The notes under the pieces were generated by a model. It was given only the letters and a program-made list of their open reading frames with translations, searched no databases and was not told the origin of the DNA. From assembly GCA_026397575.1 (NCBI GenBank), contig JAPLUP010000562.1, positions 1-13,223 of the forward strand: a DNA stretch of 13,223 nucleotides, in the 5' to 3' direction. A program made the position numbers and the translations under genes. Shown here in pieces: positions 1 to 6,680 of the stretch (position 1 is its first letter; each line of letters starts with the position of its first letter). Source of the DNA: Candidatus Zixiibacteriota bacterium (GTDB lineage: Bacteria > Zixibacteria > MSB-5A5 > CAIYYT01).

Positions 1-168
1 TTGCGCAACTCGCGCTCAACGCCGGTTCACCCGGCCTGGGTGTCGCTGGAGGAAGCTCTGGAACGCGGTATCGAGCAGGCGTTGTATAAGAAGAAATCCC
101 CCGATAACGCGTTGCAGATGATCGACAACGACTGTGCGGCGATTCTCAGAAAATATGACGGCCAATAG
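1..168 (+). CDS. ABC sugar transporter solute-binding protein, C-terminal fragment (5' end outside window)
   Basis: The reading frame is open from base 1 to a TAG at 166-168 and gives 55 residues. The visible sequence includes the stretch TPVHPAWVSLEEALERGIEQ, followed by a helical tail ending in AAILRKYDGQ. This resembles the last helices of family 1 extracellular solute-binding proteins of carbohydrate importers, where a 'P.hP.w..i......a...al.g....eaL......i...L' pattern is common. The family call is strengthened mainly by position: the gene runs directly into two sugar-type ABC permeases, overlapping the first by 14 bp. The protein would capture a sugar or sugar derivative outside the inner membrane and deliver it to the permease pair. 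The substrate cannot be told, because the ligand-binding lobes lie outside the window. Confidence 0.72.
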   Translation: MRNSRSTPVHPAWVSLEEALERGIEQALYKKKSPDNALQMIDNDCAAILRKYDGQ

Positions 169-1036
169 CACGCAACGGCTCCGATTTTCCGACTACTTCT
201 TTTTGTCACCCTGGGTGATTACTCTCATCCTTTTTTGGCTGTCTCCGATCGTGGCTTCGTTGTTCTTGAGCTTCACAGACTATCGCCTGTTGGGGGCCAG
301 CTACAGCTTCGTCGGCTTTGACAACTTCGCGCAGCTTTTTCGGGACACTACTTTTACGAAAGCGATCGCCAACACTTTTATATTTACAATCGGTACCTTG
401 CCGTTCACAACCTGCTTTGCCATCCTGCTGGCGATTTTCCTTAACGGTCGCCTGCCATTCAAAACCTTTTTCCAGTCGGTCTACTTCTTCCCTTCGATGG
501 TGTCGCTGGTGGTCGTCGCGCTGATTTTCACGTCACTGTACGCTCGTGGTGGATACATCCAACTGCTGTGCGGCCTTGTTGGCGCCCCCTATCCGCAGGA
601 AGGATTCCTGTTCTCGACCGCGACAGCGCTCGCAGCGGTGATGGCCATGGATATTTGGATGGCAACGGGGTATTACATGCTGTTGTTTTTGGCGGCATTG
701 CAGTCGATTCCCAACGAATTGTACGAAGCGGCGCGACTGGATGGCGCAAGCGCCTGGCGGCAGTTTCGCGCGATAACTCTGCCACACCTCAAGCCGATGC
801 TATTGTTTATCGTTGTGCTCAATAGCATCAAGTCGTTCCAGATTTTCGTCGAAGTGTTTGTCATGACCAAGGGCGGACCGCTTAATTCGACAAATACGAT
901 GGTGTACTTTGTGTATGAAGAAGGATTGCAGAAGTTCAACATCGGGTATGGCGCGGCGGCGGCAAATATACTATTCGCCGTCATTGCGATTGTCTCGTGG
1001 TTGGAATTGAAACTCATCAAAGATAAGACGGCATAA
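155..1036 (+). CDS. Carbohydrate ABC transporter permease, MalF/UgpA-type
   Basis: This is an inner-membrane subunit of a carbohydrate importer, 293 residues from the ATG at 155. About six hydrophobic segments are visible, at roughly residues 14-40, 72-96, 108-130, 156-182, 214-232 and 263-284. The cytoplasmic EAA loop that docks the ATPase is clear at residues 191-211 (EAARLDGASAW...ITLPHL). An SxxTxY-like opening (LSFTDYRLLG) follows the first helix, and a TKGGPLNST loop follows the fifth; both are usual in MalF/UgpA/LacF permeases. The frame also has a GTG at 134, but the ATG at 155 is preferred because it gives the normal short N-terminal tail. It still overlaps the upstream stop by 14 bp, which suggests translational coupling. 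No strong Shine-Dalgarno sequence is present. The family is secure; the substrate is unknown. Confidence 0.93.
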   Translation: MTANSTQRLRFSDYFFLSPWVITLILFWLSPIVASLFLSFTDYRLLGASYSFVGFDNFAQLFRDTTFTKAIANTFIFTIGTLPFTTCFAILLAIFLNGRLPFKTFFQSVYFFPSMVSLVVVALIFTSLYARGGYIQLLCGLVGAPYPQEGFLFSTATALAAVMAMDIWMATGYYMLLFLAALQSIPNELYEAARLDGASAWRQFRAITLPHLKPMLLFIVVLNSIKSFQIFVEVFVMTKGGPLNSTNTMVYFVYEEGLQKFNIGYGAAAANILFAVIAIVSWLELKLIKDKTA

Positions 1037-1037
1037 G

Positions 1038-1859
1038 ATGACGACGGTGGCACTCAAAAGCTACGGCAAGGTTGCGGTTGCGATTGTTATCGCGCTGATC
1101 ATGCTGCTGCCGTTTGTTTACCTGTTGCTGGGTGCGCTGGCATCGACATTTTCGCTGACGGGCACGATTGATCTCAGTAGCTATCGCCTGACATTTGCGA
1201 ATTTCGCGACGCTTTTCGCGCGCGCCGAATTGTACCTGCCACTGGTGAATTCAATCGCAGTGGCCGTGATTGTCACACTCGGCAACTTGTTTTTCTGCAC
1301 GCTATGCGGCTATGTGTTGGCGCGGCGAAAATTCCGCGGCAAGGGTTTCTTGATGGTGACTGTCGTGTTGATACTGATGGTGCCGGTGCATGTTGTGATC
1401 ATTCCGCTGTATTTGATGACCAACTGGCTGGGGATCTTCGACAGCTATCTGGCGCTGATCCTGCCGTTTTTGGTCAGCCCATTGGGAATCTTCCTGATGC
1501 GACAATACATCTCGGCGATTCCCCCCGATATGGAGGATTCGGCGCGATTGGAAGGCGCAAGCGAATTGACCATTATCTGGCGGATTGTGATACCGCTCTG
1601 CAAGCCGGCGCTGGCGGTGCTGGCCGTGCAAACGTTTATGGTCAATTGGAATTCGTTTATCTATCCGTTCATTCTGACATCATCCGAATCGATGCGAACA
1701 TTGCCGGTAGCTCTGGCATTGTTGCAGGGATACCAGAACATCGACGTCCCGCAGTTGTTCGCGGCGTCGGTGATCTCGGTGCTGCCGACGACGCTTCTAT
1801 TCGCGGCATATTCGAAGAAAATCACAGAAGGAATCATTGCGGGGGCGTTGAAAGGGTAG
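1038..1859 (+). CDS. Carbohydrate ABC transporter permease, MalG/UgpE-type
   Basis: This is the second inner-membrane subunit of the same importer, 273 residues. The ATG begins one base after the TAA of the first permease, so the two are almost certainly co-translated and form the heterodimeric channel. Hydrophobic segments are seen near residues 11-36, 70-95, 104-127, 135-156, 188-210 and 240-257. The EAA loop is at 167-187 (DSARLEGASELT...IVIPL), and the stretch MVPVHVVIIPLYLM is typical of MalG/UgpE-type permeases. The C-terminus (SKKITEGIIAGALKG) matches the usual 'Q+.iv.Glt.GavKG' ending of the family, so the gene is complete. The following sequence encodes nothing further on this strand, so the operon ends here without an ATPase gene. 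The ATPase may be upstream of the window or supplied by a shared MsmK/MalK-type protein elsewhere. Confidence 0.94.
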   Translation: MTTVALKSYGKVAVAIVIALIMLLPFVYLLLGALASTFSLTGTIDLSSYRLTFANFATLFARAELYLPLVNSIAVAVIVTLGNLFFCTLCGYVLARRKFRGKGFLMVTVVLILMVPVHVVIIPLYLMTNWLGIFDSYLALILPFLVSPLGIFLMRQYISAIPPDMEDSARLEGASELTIIWRIVIPLCKPALAVLAVQTFMVNWNSFIYPFILTSSESMRTLPVALALLQGYQNIDVPQLFAASVISVLPTTLLFAAYSKKITEGIIAGALKG

Positions 1860-1904
1860 TATTGCAACGGCAACCTGATGTCGAGGTTCTCAGCCTTCAA
1901 TACT
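1858..1904. other. Possible hairpin structure in the convergent intergenic region
   Basis: A 7-bp inverted repeat (AGTATTG at 1858-1864, CAATACT at 1898-1904) encloses a smaller 5-bp one (AACCT at 1872-1876, AGGTT at 1884-1888). It begins at the stop codon of the second permease and sits between convergent transcription units, where a terminator is expected. No T-tract follows on either strand, so it is not a canonical intrinsic terminator. The rest of the 84-bp gap holds only a weak 5-bp stem (GAGCA at 1931-1935, TGCTC at 1941-1945) at the end of the amidase gene. Confidence 0.2.
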
Positions 1905-1943
1905 CACCAGCAAATGCAAGATGTGGCCGAGAGCAAAGCGTGC

Positions 1944-3809
1944 TCACTTGCCGCAGCTTTCCTTTTCAACCTCGGTGTCGATAAAATCGAGTACGCCGTT
2001 GACTATCCCATCTGCGATTTTGTTTTGGAATGAAGGCTCCTTCAGCGACACCTCCTGCTCGGGAATCATCATAAAAGCGCACTCAACGAGTATCGCCAGA
2101 TAGCCAGTCGGGCGAATGACCGCAAAGTTGCCACTGTAGAGACCGATATCGGGCAAGCCAGTGGCCTTCACCAAACGCGCTTGCACCAACTTCGCAAGAT
2201 CGTGCGAGTGGGGCTCGTAATAGTAGGTTGAGCTGCCGTTGTTATAAAACGGATTGATGCCGTCAGGCAGCGCGTTGTTGTGAACGGAAATATAGATATC
2301 AGGATTGTGCTGGTAGGCAAACCTCGGGCGTTCATACAGCGCAATAGGCGTGTCCCCTTCCCGTGTCATGATGACCGTCGCCTTGTGGTCGCGAAGCTGC
2401 TTGGTCAGTTCGAGTGCGATGGCAAGATTGGCATCTTTTTCAGCATATCCGGTCGGACCAATGGCGCCGGGATCGGGTGAGTGACCGGGATCGATCACGA
2501 ATGTGATGCCTTTAAGTTTGTCATCTAGACGGGGGCGCGTGCGCAGTTTGAGATTGAAACGAACACCTTCATAGTAGCAGTCATAACCCCAGAGCGTCTG
2601 ATTGAGATCGATGGTCAGACGCAGCAATCCTGTCTGCGGTTGAGTCCACTGTATGCGGCTGATCATGCTGTCTGAAGTGTCGTAACGGATGAAATCGATG
2701 GCAGAGATGCAATTGTAGATGTCGAGATAGAGTTTATTGACAGCGACGTCTTCTTCCACACGGAACGGCAACTTTGCTCCGACATTGAATGTCACGAGCA
2801 CGCCGCGGTCGACTTTGCGGGTCCGCAGGAGCGAAACCGAGCCGTTGGGAAGCTGCGTTCCCGGTGGCAGGACTTTCAACGAACTGTCAGCAACCCAGCC
2901 TTCGATGCCCGGCAGTATCTGCGCGCGATAATGGTTGTTGAATCTACCGGTAATGCGCACGCGTACTCCCCGCGGTTGGAAGGTTGTCAGGTATCCTTTG
3001 CGTGGGCCGGTGCGGATGGTCTGAATGGAATCGGTCAACTCGCCAATCATCACCTTAGACGATGACATGACTGCGAGTTTCGCATCGCTGGAAAGACTCT
3101 TGCAGCCACACTCCGCAAGCTGCTGTTTGAATGCCTTGTCTTTCACATTCAGTTGCTTGAGTTTCTCGTGACAGAGATAGTAATCGATCTGATTCGAATC
3201 AGCAACCAGCTTACCGCTCAGAATCATGGCGCCGGTGTAGACACCCCGCACCAAGAGCGAGTCGGGATAGTCATCACTCCCCCAAAGCGCCTCCGCCCAG
3301 TAGCTCTGTTGCACGGGCGGCGCTTCCGTCATTTGCAAGAGGTCGGAGTTAGTCGAGAGCCGGAAATAGGCAAACATTCCCGGCGTTCCGCGAAATGACG
3401 TGTTGAACATATCCCCCTCCATCAGTATGATGTCGGATGCCGGGCTCATATAGCCTTTGACAATCACCGGCTCCTTGCCCTGAGGCACTTCATAAGGCTC
3501 GGGCACAACAATCGGCAGGTCGAATGTAGAGGTCTGGCCTTTCAGTGAAGCTTCCAGTCGAAACATAAACGTCCCCGATTTCACCGGCAGATAGGCGAGA
3601 AAACCACCGCTATCGTGCACCTTGATTTCAACGCCGTTAATCTTGAGTTGCGACTGCGGCGTGACGTTTCCAAAGATGAACATCGAATCAACCGCCGCAA
3701 TCTTCTGTTTCGGCTTGGGATATATGATTTCGATTTGCGGCTTCTGTTGTGCTACGGCTGCCGCAGCAAGCACAGCTACGGCCAAGATGATTCGCAGTAT
3801 TCTAAACAA
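1944..3809 (-). CDS. Exported N-acetylmuramoyl-L-alanine amidase (Amidase_3, AmiC/CwlV type) with long N-terminal region
   Basis: This zinc enzyme cleaves the amide bond between MurNAc and L-Ala in peptidoglycan and acts outside the inner membrane. The protein has 621 residues. Residues 1-20 form a signal peptide (RILRIILAVAVLAAAAVA, then QQ). The catalytic domain spans about 433-612 and shows all four expected residues: His443 in DPGHSPDPGAIG, Glu457 in GYAEKDANLA, His510 in ISVHNNA and Glu576 in LVECAFM; the conserved MTREGD lies between them. The 410-residue region before it is unusually long. Residues 270-313 look SH3-like (RITGRF...EGWVADSSL), and 325-425 look like a beta-rich AMIN-type targeting domain; both are inferences from pattern. 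The start is a TTG supported by GGAGG nine bases upstream, and only this start keeps the signal peptide. The gene is last in the murein operon, overlapping the epimerase gene by 8 bp. Confidence 0.93.
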   Translation of the reverse strand: MFRILRIILAVAVLAAAAVAQQKPQIEIIYPKPKQKIAAVDSMFIFGNVTPQSQLKINGVEIKVHDSGGFLAYLPVKSGTFMFRLEASLKGQTSTFDLPIVVPEPYEVPQGKEPVIVKGYMSPASDIILMEGDMFNTSFRGTPGMFAYFRLSTNSDLLQMTEAPPVQQSYWAEALWGSDDYPDSLLVRGVYTGAMILSGKLVADSNQIDYYLCHEKLKQLNVKDKAFKQQLAECGCKSLSSDAKLAVMSSSKVMIGELTDSIQTIRTGPRKGYLTTFQPRGVRVRITGRFNNHYRAQILPGIEGWVADSSLKVLPPGTQLPNGSVSLLRTRKVDRGVLVTFNVGAKLPFRVEEDVAVNKLYLDIYNCISAIDFIRYDTSDSMISRIQWTQPQTGLLRLTIDLNQTLWGYDCYYEGVRFNLKLRTRPRLDDKLKGITFVIDPGHSPDPGAIGPTGYAEKDANLAIALELTKQLRDHKATVIMTREGDTPIALYERPRFAYQHNPDIYISVHNNALPDGINPFYNNGSSTYYYEPHSHDLAKLVQARLVKATGLPDIGLYSGNFAVIRPTGYLAILVECAFMMIPEQEVSLKEPSFQNKIADGIVNGVLDFIDTEVEKESCGK

Positions 3810-4821
3810 AGGTGTTTTCCTCCGTGGTAATGGCGATCCCGTTGCCCTTTGGCAGAATCATTGTTTGGCCATCAAAATGCGCGCCCCAGAAGGGATCGTT
3901 TTCTGTGAGCATGATTGCATCAAGATCGAAAAAGTCAAAAAGTGTGGCCAGATGCAACGCCGCCGTGATTCCGACAGCCGTCTCGATCATACAGCCGAGC
4001 AAAAGCTTGAGTTTCAGTTCCTTCGCCCGCTCCACCAAGCGCAGCGACGGCAGAATTCCGCCGCACTTGGAGAGCTTCACATTGATGCCGTCAATGACCG
4101 GAGCATAAGTGTCAATGTCATCGATTTCGACGATTGATTCATCCAGAAAAATGACGCACTCGGCCTTGGTTTTCAGTCTGTCCAGATCACGAACATCCGG
4201 ATCAGTCAGCGGTTGCTCGATGAAGTCAATCGGATACCCGCGCAAAGCGCGCATCTGCTCGATTGCCTGATCGACTGTCCAGCCGCCGTTGGCGTCAAGG
4301 CTGAGTCGGCAAGGCTTGCGTTTGAGCACGTAGTCTATGAAATCCAAATCGCGGCGGAAACCAACTTTTAGTTTAAGAGCGTCGAAGGGTTCCGCTCTCT
4401 CGCATTGAGCGATCAACTCAGTTTCGGTGCCTGGCGTTATAGTGAAAGAACTAACTATGTTTTCCGGTCTCGGCAAGTTGAGATAAGTGTGGAGCGACAC
4501 ACCCTGATTCTTGGCTGCGTGATCGAGATAGGCCATCTCCAGCGCGCAGCGCCCGACATACAATTGCGGAGGAAGTGCATCAATGAAATTCGTGAGCTCT
4601 GCGACGTCAACGCCAGTGCCAAAAAGCTTGAGTCGCTTTTCGAGCTCTTCGCAGACTCGCTCGGCCGGCAACCCATAATGCACCGACGGTGAACCCTCTC
4701 CGATACCGTCTCCGTAACGGATAATCAAAGTGGATTTTTCGTCGGTGCTCGCCTTGGAGATGTTGAAGCTCTCCCTGAGTCGCAGTGCATAGAGCTTCAA
4801 TATCGGCTGGAACTCAGGCAT
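3802..4821 (-). CDS. L-Ala-D/L-Glu (dipeptide) epimerase, enolase superfamily (YkfB/YcjG type)
   Basis: This cytoplasmic Mg-dependent enzyme inverts the Glu centre of L-Ala-D-Glu from murein peptides to give L-Ala-L-Glu, which ordinary dipeptidases can then split. The protein has 339 residues, a normal length. The enolase-superfamily set is complete. It includes the Lys150-Leu-Lys152 pair (KLKVG), metal ligands Asp176 (LDANGGW), Glu202 (FIEQPL) and Asp227 (FLDESI), and the opposite catalytic Lys249 (INVKLSKCGGI). A DLD motif (299-301) follows the eighth strand; in dipeptide epimerases a DxD here holds the substrate's amino group, which favours this function over muconate or succinylbenzoate chemistry. 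The ATG is 8 bp inside the end of the carboxypeptidase gene, with GGAAAG about eight bases upstream. Exact dipeptide preference is inferred from context, not shown. Confidence 0.93.
   Translation of the reverse strand: MPEFQPILKLYALRLRESFNISKASTDEKSTLIIRYGDGIGEGSPSVHYGLPAERVCEELEKRLKLFGTGVDVAELTNFIDALPPQLYVGRCALEMAYLDHAAKNQGVSLHTYLNLPRPENIVSSFTITPGTETELIAQCERAEPFDALKLKVGFRRDLDFIDYVLKRKPCRLSLDANGGWTVDQAIEQMRALRGYPIDFIEQPLTDPDVRDLDRLKTKAECVIFLDESIVEIDDIDTYAPVIDGINVKLSKCGGILPSLRLVERAKELKLKLLLGCMIETAVGITAALHLATLFDFFDLDAIMLTENDPFWGAHFDGQTMILPKGNGIAITTEENTFV
3819..3823 (-). promoter_or_regulatory. Ribosome binding site deciding the TTG start of the amidase
   Basis: On the minus strand GGAGG lies nine bases before the TTG at 3809-3807, inside the end of the epimerase gene. 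It is the best Shine-Dalgarno match near this junction and supports a TTG start that retains the signal peptide. Confidence 0.75.
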
Positions 4822-5755
4822 GTGTCACGCTTTCCATTAGTGTGAGACTCCGACTCTCAGTATCCAATTCTGCTTTTACACCAATAGGTATTGTGATCGA
4901 TTTGCTGATGTGGCCATAGTCCACTCCCATGATCACCGGAATCTCTTTGCGAAAGATCGAGGACATTCGCTGAGTCAGCAGCTTCCGCCACTTCGCCTGT
5001 GAGGGATAAATAGACTTGCTGAAGAAGGAGATATCGCCGATGACGACGCCGGTCACCTTGTATAGCAGACCTGCCAATCTGAGATGGTGCAGCGAGGCGT
5101 CGATAAAATCCACCGTCCGGCTGATGTCTTCAAAAACGAAAATCGCGTTATCAAGTCGCGGCAGCATACCGGTTCCGATCAATTGCATCAACGAAGAGAG
5201 ATTGCCACCGAGAAGTACTCCTTCGGCTTGTCCGGGTTGCAGCACTTGAATCCGCTTCTTGTTTGCCGCCGGTATCAAGTCGAGACCGGCTGAATCGGCA
5301 GTGAGCAGGCGCAGCAAACACTGGATGTTATCGTCATTGAGGGAGGCCACCGTTGGTCCCGAGAGACTTGCCAGCCCGGTCTTGGCATAAACCGCCAATT
5401 GCGGGATAGTAATATCGGAGAAACCGATCAACGCCTTCGGTCGCTCGGCGATCACTTTGAAGTCAAGCAGAGACAGGATGCGAATGCAGCCATAACCCCC
5501 TCTGCCAGCGATGATAGCATCATACTTGAGCGAGCGAAACGCCTCATTAAGTTCGGCGGCGCGCTCCTCATCGGAAGCGGCGAAGGTCTGGTGGTCGTTC
5601 TTCCAGAACTTGGAATTTTCCAGCACAAAATGCTTCTGCAGCAGATCATACCCCCTGGCAAAAGCCCTGGTCATTCCAGTCCCGACTCGCAAGGAACTGG
5701 CCGGCAAAACCACCTTGATTCTACTTTTCTCACCAAGCCGCTTCGGGACAATCAC
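4814..5755 (-). CDS. ldcA: LD-carboxypeptidase, peptidase family S66 (LdcA/YkfA type)
   Basis: This serine peptidase removes the terminal D-Ala from murein tetrapeptides by cutting the L,D bond to the diamino acid, a cytoplasmic recycling step. With the start chosen here the protein has 313 residues, typical for LdcA. The S66 triad is visible as Ser113 (LIGFSDIT), Glu209 (FVFEDISR) and His282 (DYGHISKSITIPIG). AGRGGYG (83-89) and GGNLSSL (183-189) are further family motifs. There is no signal peptide. An ATG at 5806 would add 17 residues that do not look like the family. The GTG at 5755 instead starts just before the core sheet, forms a GTGA overlap with the upstream stop, and has AGGAG nine bases before it. 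MccF-type self-immunity peptidases share the fold, but the operon points to murein recycling. Confidence 0.92.
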   Translation of the reverse strand: MIVPKRLGEKSRIKVVLPASSLRVGTGMTRAFARGYDLLQKHFVLENSKFWKNDHQTFAASDEERAAELNEAFRSLKYDAIIAGRGGYGCIRILSLLDFKVIAERPKALIGFSDITIPQLAVYAKTGLASLSGPTVASLNDDNIQCLLRLLTADSAGLDLIPAANKKRIQVLQPGQAEGVLLGGNLSSLMQLIGTGMLPRLDNAIFVFEDISRTVDFIDASLHHLRLAGLLYKVTGVVIGDISFFSKSIYPSQAKWRKLLTQRMSSIFRKEIPVIMGVDYGHISKSITIPIGVKAELDTESRSLTLMESVTHA

Positions 5756-6501
5756 AGCAGCACTCTCCTGACAATCGATACCTTGTCTATGAGGTCGTGT
5801 CGGCAATCCGGCGCACCGGAATTGAGCGATTCGATAAGTACCATCCCACGCAGCCGCGTGGCATGGATTATACGCAGGTCGTCAAGGCAGAGCGCGACAT
5901 GTCCGGGAAAGAAGATCAGATCACCTGCCCCGGCATCAGACAGAGCGATTTGCTGTCCACAGGCACTCTGGTCTTTGCTGTCACGCGGAAGATCGACGCC
6001 GCAACGCCGGAAAACCGCCTGTACGAGACCGCTACAGTCATAGCCAAACGGCGAGGCGCCACCCCAGAGATACGGTGACGAAACCAGCGACAGCGCTACC
6101 ATTTTGGGAGCGAGTTCCGGTCGCGAGATTGATTCGTCAACGCTGCCCGCAACAAGCACCATGCGCTGGGAATCTCGGCAGTCGCGATACAGTTCACCAT
6201 CACAGTCAGCGCGCACGAGCGATCCAAACGGCAGCGCCAGTTCACCACCACCGTCAAGAGCAAACATCGCCCAGCGTGACGACACCACGGCTTGGGATGG
6301 ATCGGACGCCCCCGGTTCCTGAAGGTAGCTCTGCGCCATCCAGCCCTCGTAGCCGTCTGGAGTCCGTACCAGATCAAACTGGTCGCGTGCATCCTTCACT
6401 ACAACCGCAAAGCCGTACAGCGCTTGCGACAGGCGTTCGGAGCGGTGGTTCGGCTCGCGCCGCATATCGGCAACGGGAACGACAACTGTCTTGACTGTCA
6501 T
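5752..6501 (-). CDS. NlpC/P60 family endopeptidase with SH3-like N-terminal domains (YkfC-like, gamma-D-Glu-diamino acid endopeptidase)
   Basis: This cysteine peptidase is predicted to cut the gamma-D-Glu to diamino acid bond of murein peptides, releasing L-Ala-D-Glu for the epimerase two genes on. The protein has 249 residues. SH3-like segments occupy about 4-62 (ADMRREP..., EGWMAQSYL) and 72-120. The NlpC/P60 domain covers about 132-247, with Cys156 (YDCSGLVQ), His201 (FFPGHVALCL) and His213 (RIIHATRLRG) as the expected catalytic residues, and the usual PYLWGG lead-in at 143-148. There is no signal peptide, which fits a cytoplasmic recycling enzyme and not a cell-separation hydrolase. The gene is first in the operon. 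The ATG at 6501 lacks a clear Shine-Dalgarno sequence, but no other ATG lies before the in-frame stop upstream. I could not find a convincing promoter in 6502-6620. Confidence 0.92.
   Translation of the reverse strand: MTVKTVVVPVADMRREPNHRSERLSQALYGFAVVVKDARDQFDLVRTPDGYEGWMAQSYLQEPGASDPSQAVVSSRWAMFALDGGGELALPFGSLVRADCDGELYRDCRDSQRMVLVAGSVDESISRPELAPKMVALSLVSSPYLWGGASPFGYDCSGLVQAVFRRCGVDLPRDSKDQSACGQQIALSDAGAGDLIFFPGHVALCLDDLRIIHATRLRGMVLIESLNSGAPDCRHDLIDKVSIVRRVLL
5765..5769 (-). promoter_or_regulatory. Ribosome binding site deciding the GTG start of ldcA
   Basis: AGGAG on the minus strand lies within the last codons of the NlpC/P60 gene, nine bases before the GTG at 5755-5753. That GTG shares the tetranucleotide GTGA with the NlpC/P60 stop codon (5754-5752), the classic layout for translational coupling. 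Confidence 0.75.
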
Positions 6502-6617
6502 GAAAGCAATTAAGAACCAGCGCGGCTAAATCTTCAACTAAAAACAGCAACGCTGGAGACAGGCGATTGACCGTGAGTGGATCACGAGTTTTCGGGAATG
6601 TCGTCTGTGAGACTGTG

Positions 6618-6658
6618 ACACCAAGAAGAAAGCCGGTGGAGATGTTCTCCACCGGCTT
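6618..6658 (-). terminator. Intrinsic terminator after the porV-like gene
   Basis: A perfect 13-bp inverted repeat (6630-6642 with 6646-6658) with a 3-base loop lies 22 bp after the porV-like stop codon. Read on the minus strand, the GC-rich stem is followed by TTTCTTCTTGG, a pyrimidine-rich tail that includes the end of the stem. This is a good rho-independent terminator for the TonB receptor/secreted protein/PorV-like operon. It implies that the murein operon starting at 6501 has its own promoter in 6502-6617. I see only a weak 5-bp inverted repeat (CGTGA at 6572-6576, TCACG at 6582-6586) there, and no clear -35/-10 pair. Confidence 0.85.
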
Positions 6659-6680
6659 GTGCTACTGTAAACCAGACAGC

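Noticed and set aside
1931..1945. Small hairpin GAGCA-5-TGCTC at the end of the amidase gene as a terminator
   Set aside because: The stem is only 5 bp, overlaps the stop codon and is not followed by a U-rich tract on either strand.
1304..1984. Open frame of 226 codons on the + strand overlapping the second permease
   Set aside because: It lies in a different frame of a clear permease gene, has low-complexity composition and no recognisable motif; it is a shadow frame.
5399..6043. Open frame of 214 codons on the + strand opposite ldcA and the NlpC/P60 gene
   Set aside because: It is antisense to conserved catalytic motifs of both genes, and the predicted peptide is Ser/Arg-rich as expected of a shadow frame.
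6572..6586. Inverted repeat CGTGA-5-TCACG in the gap before the murein operon, a possible operator
   Set aside because: Only five base pairs, single copy, and no promoter elements could be placed around it.
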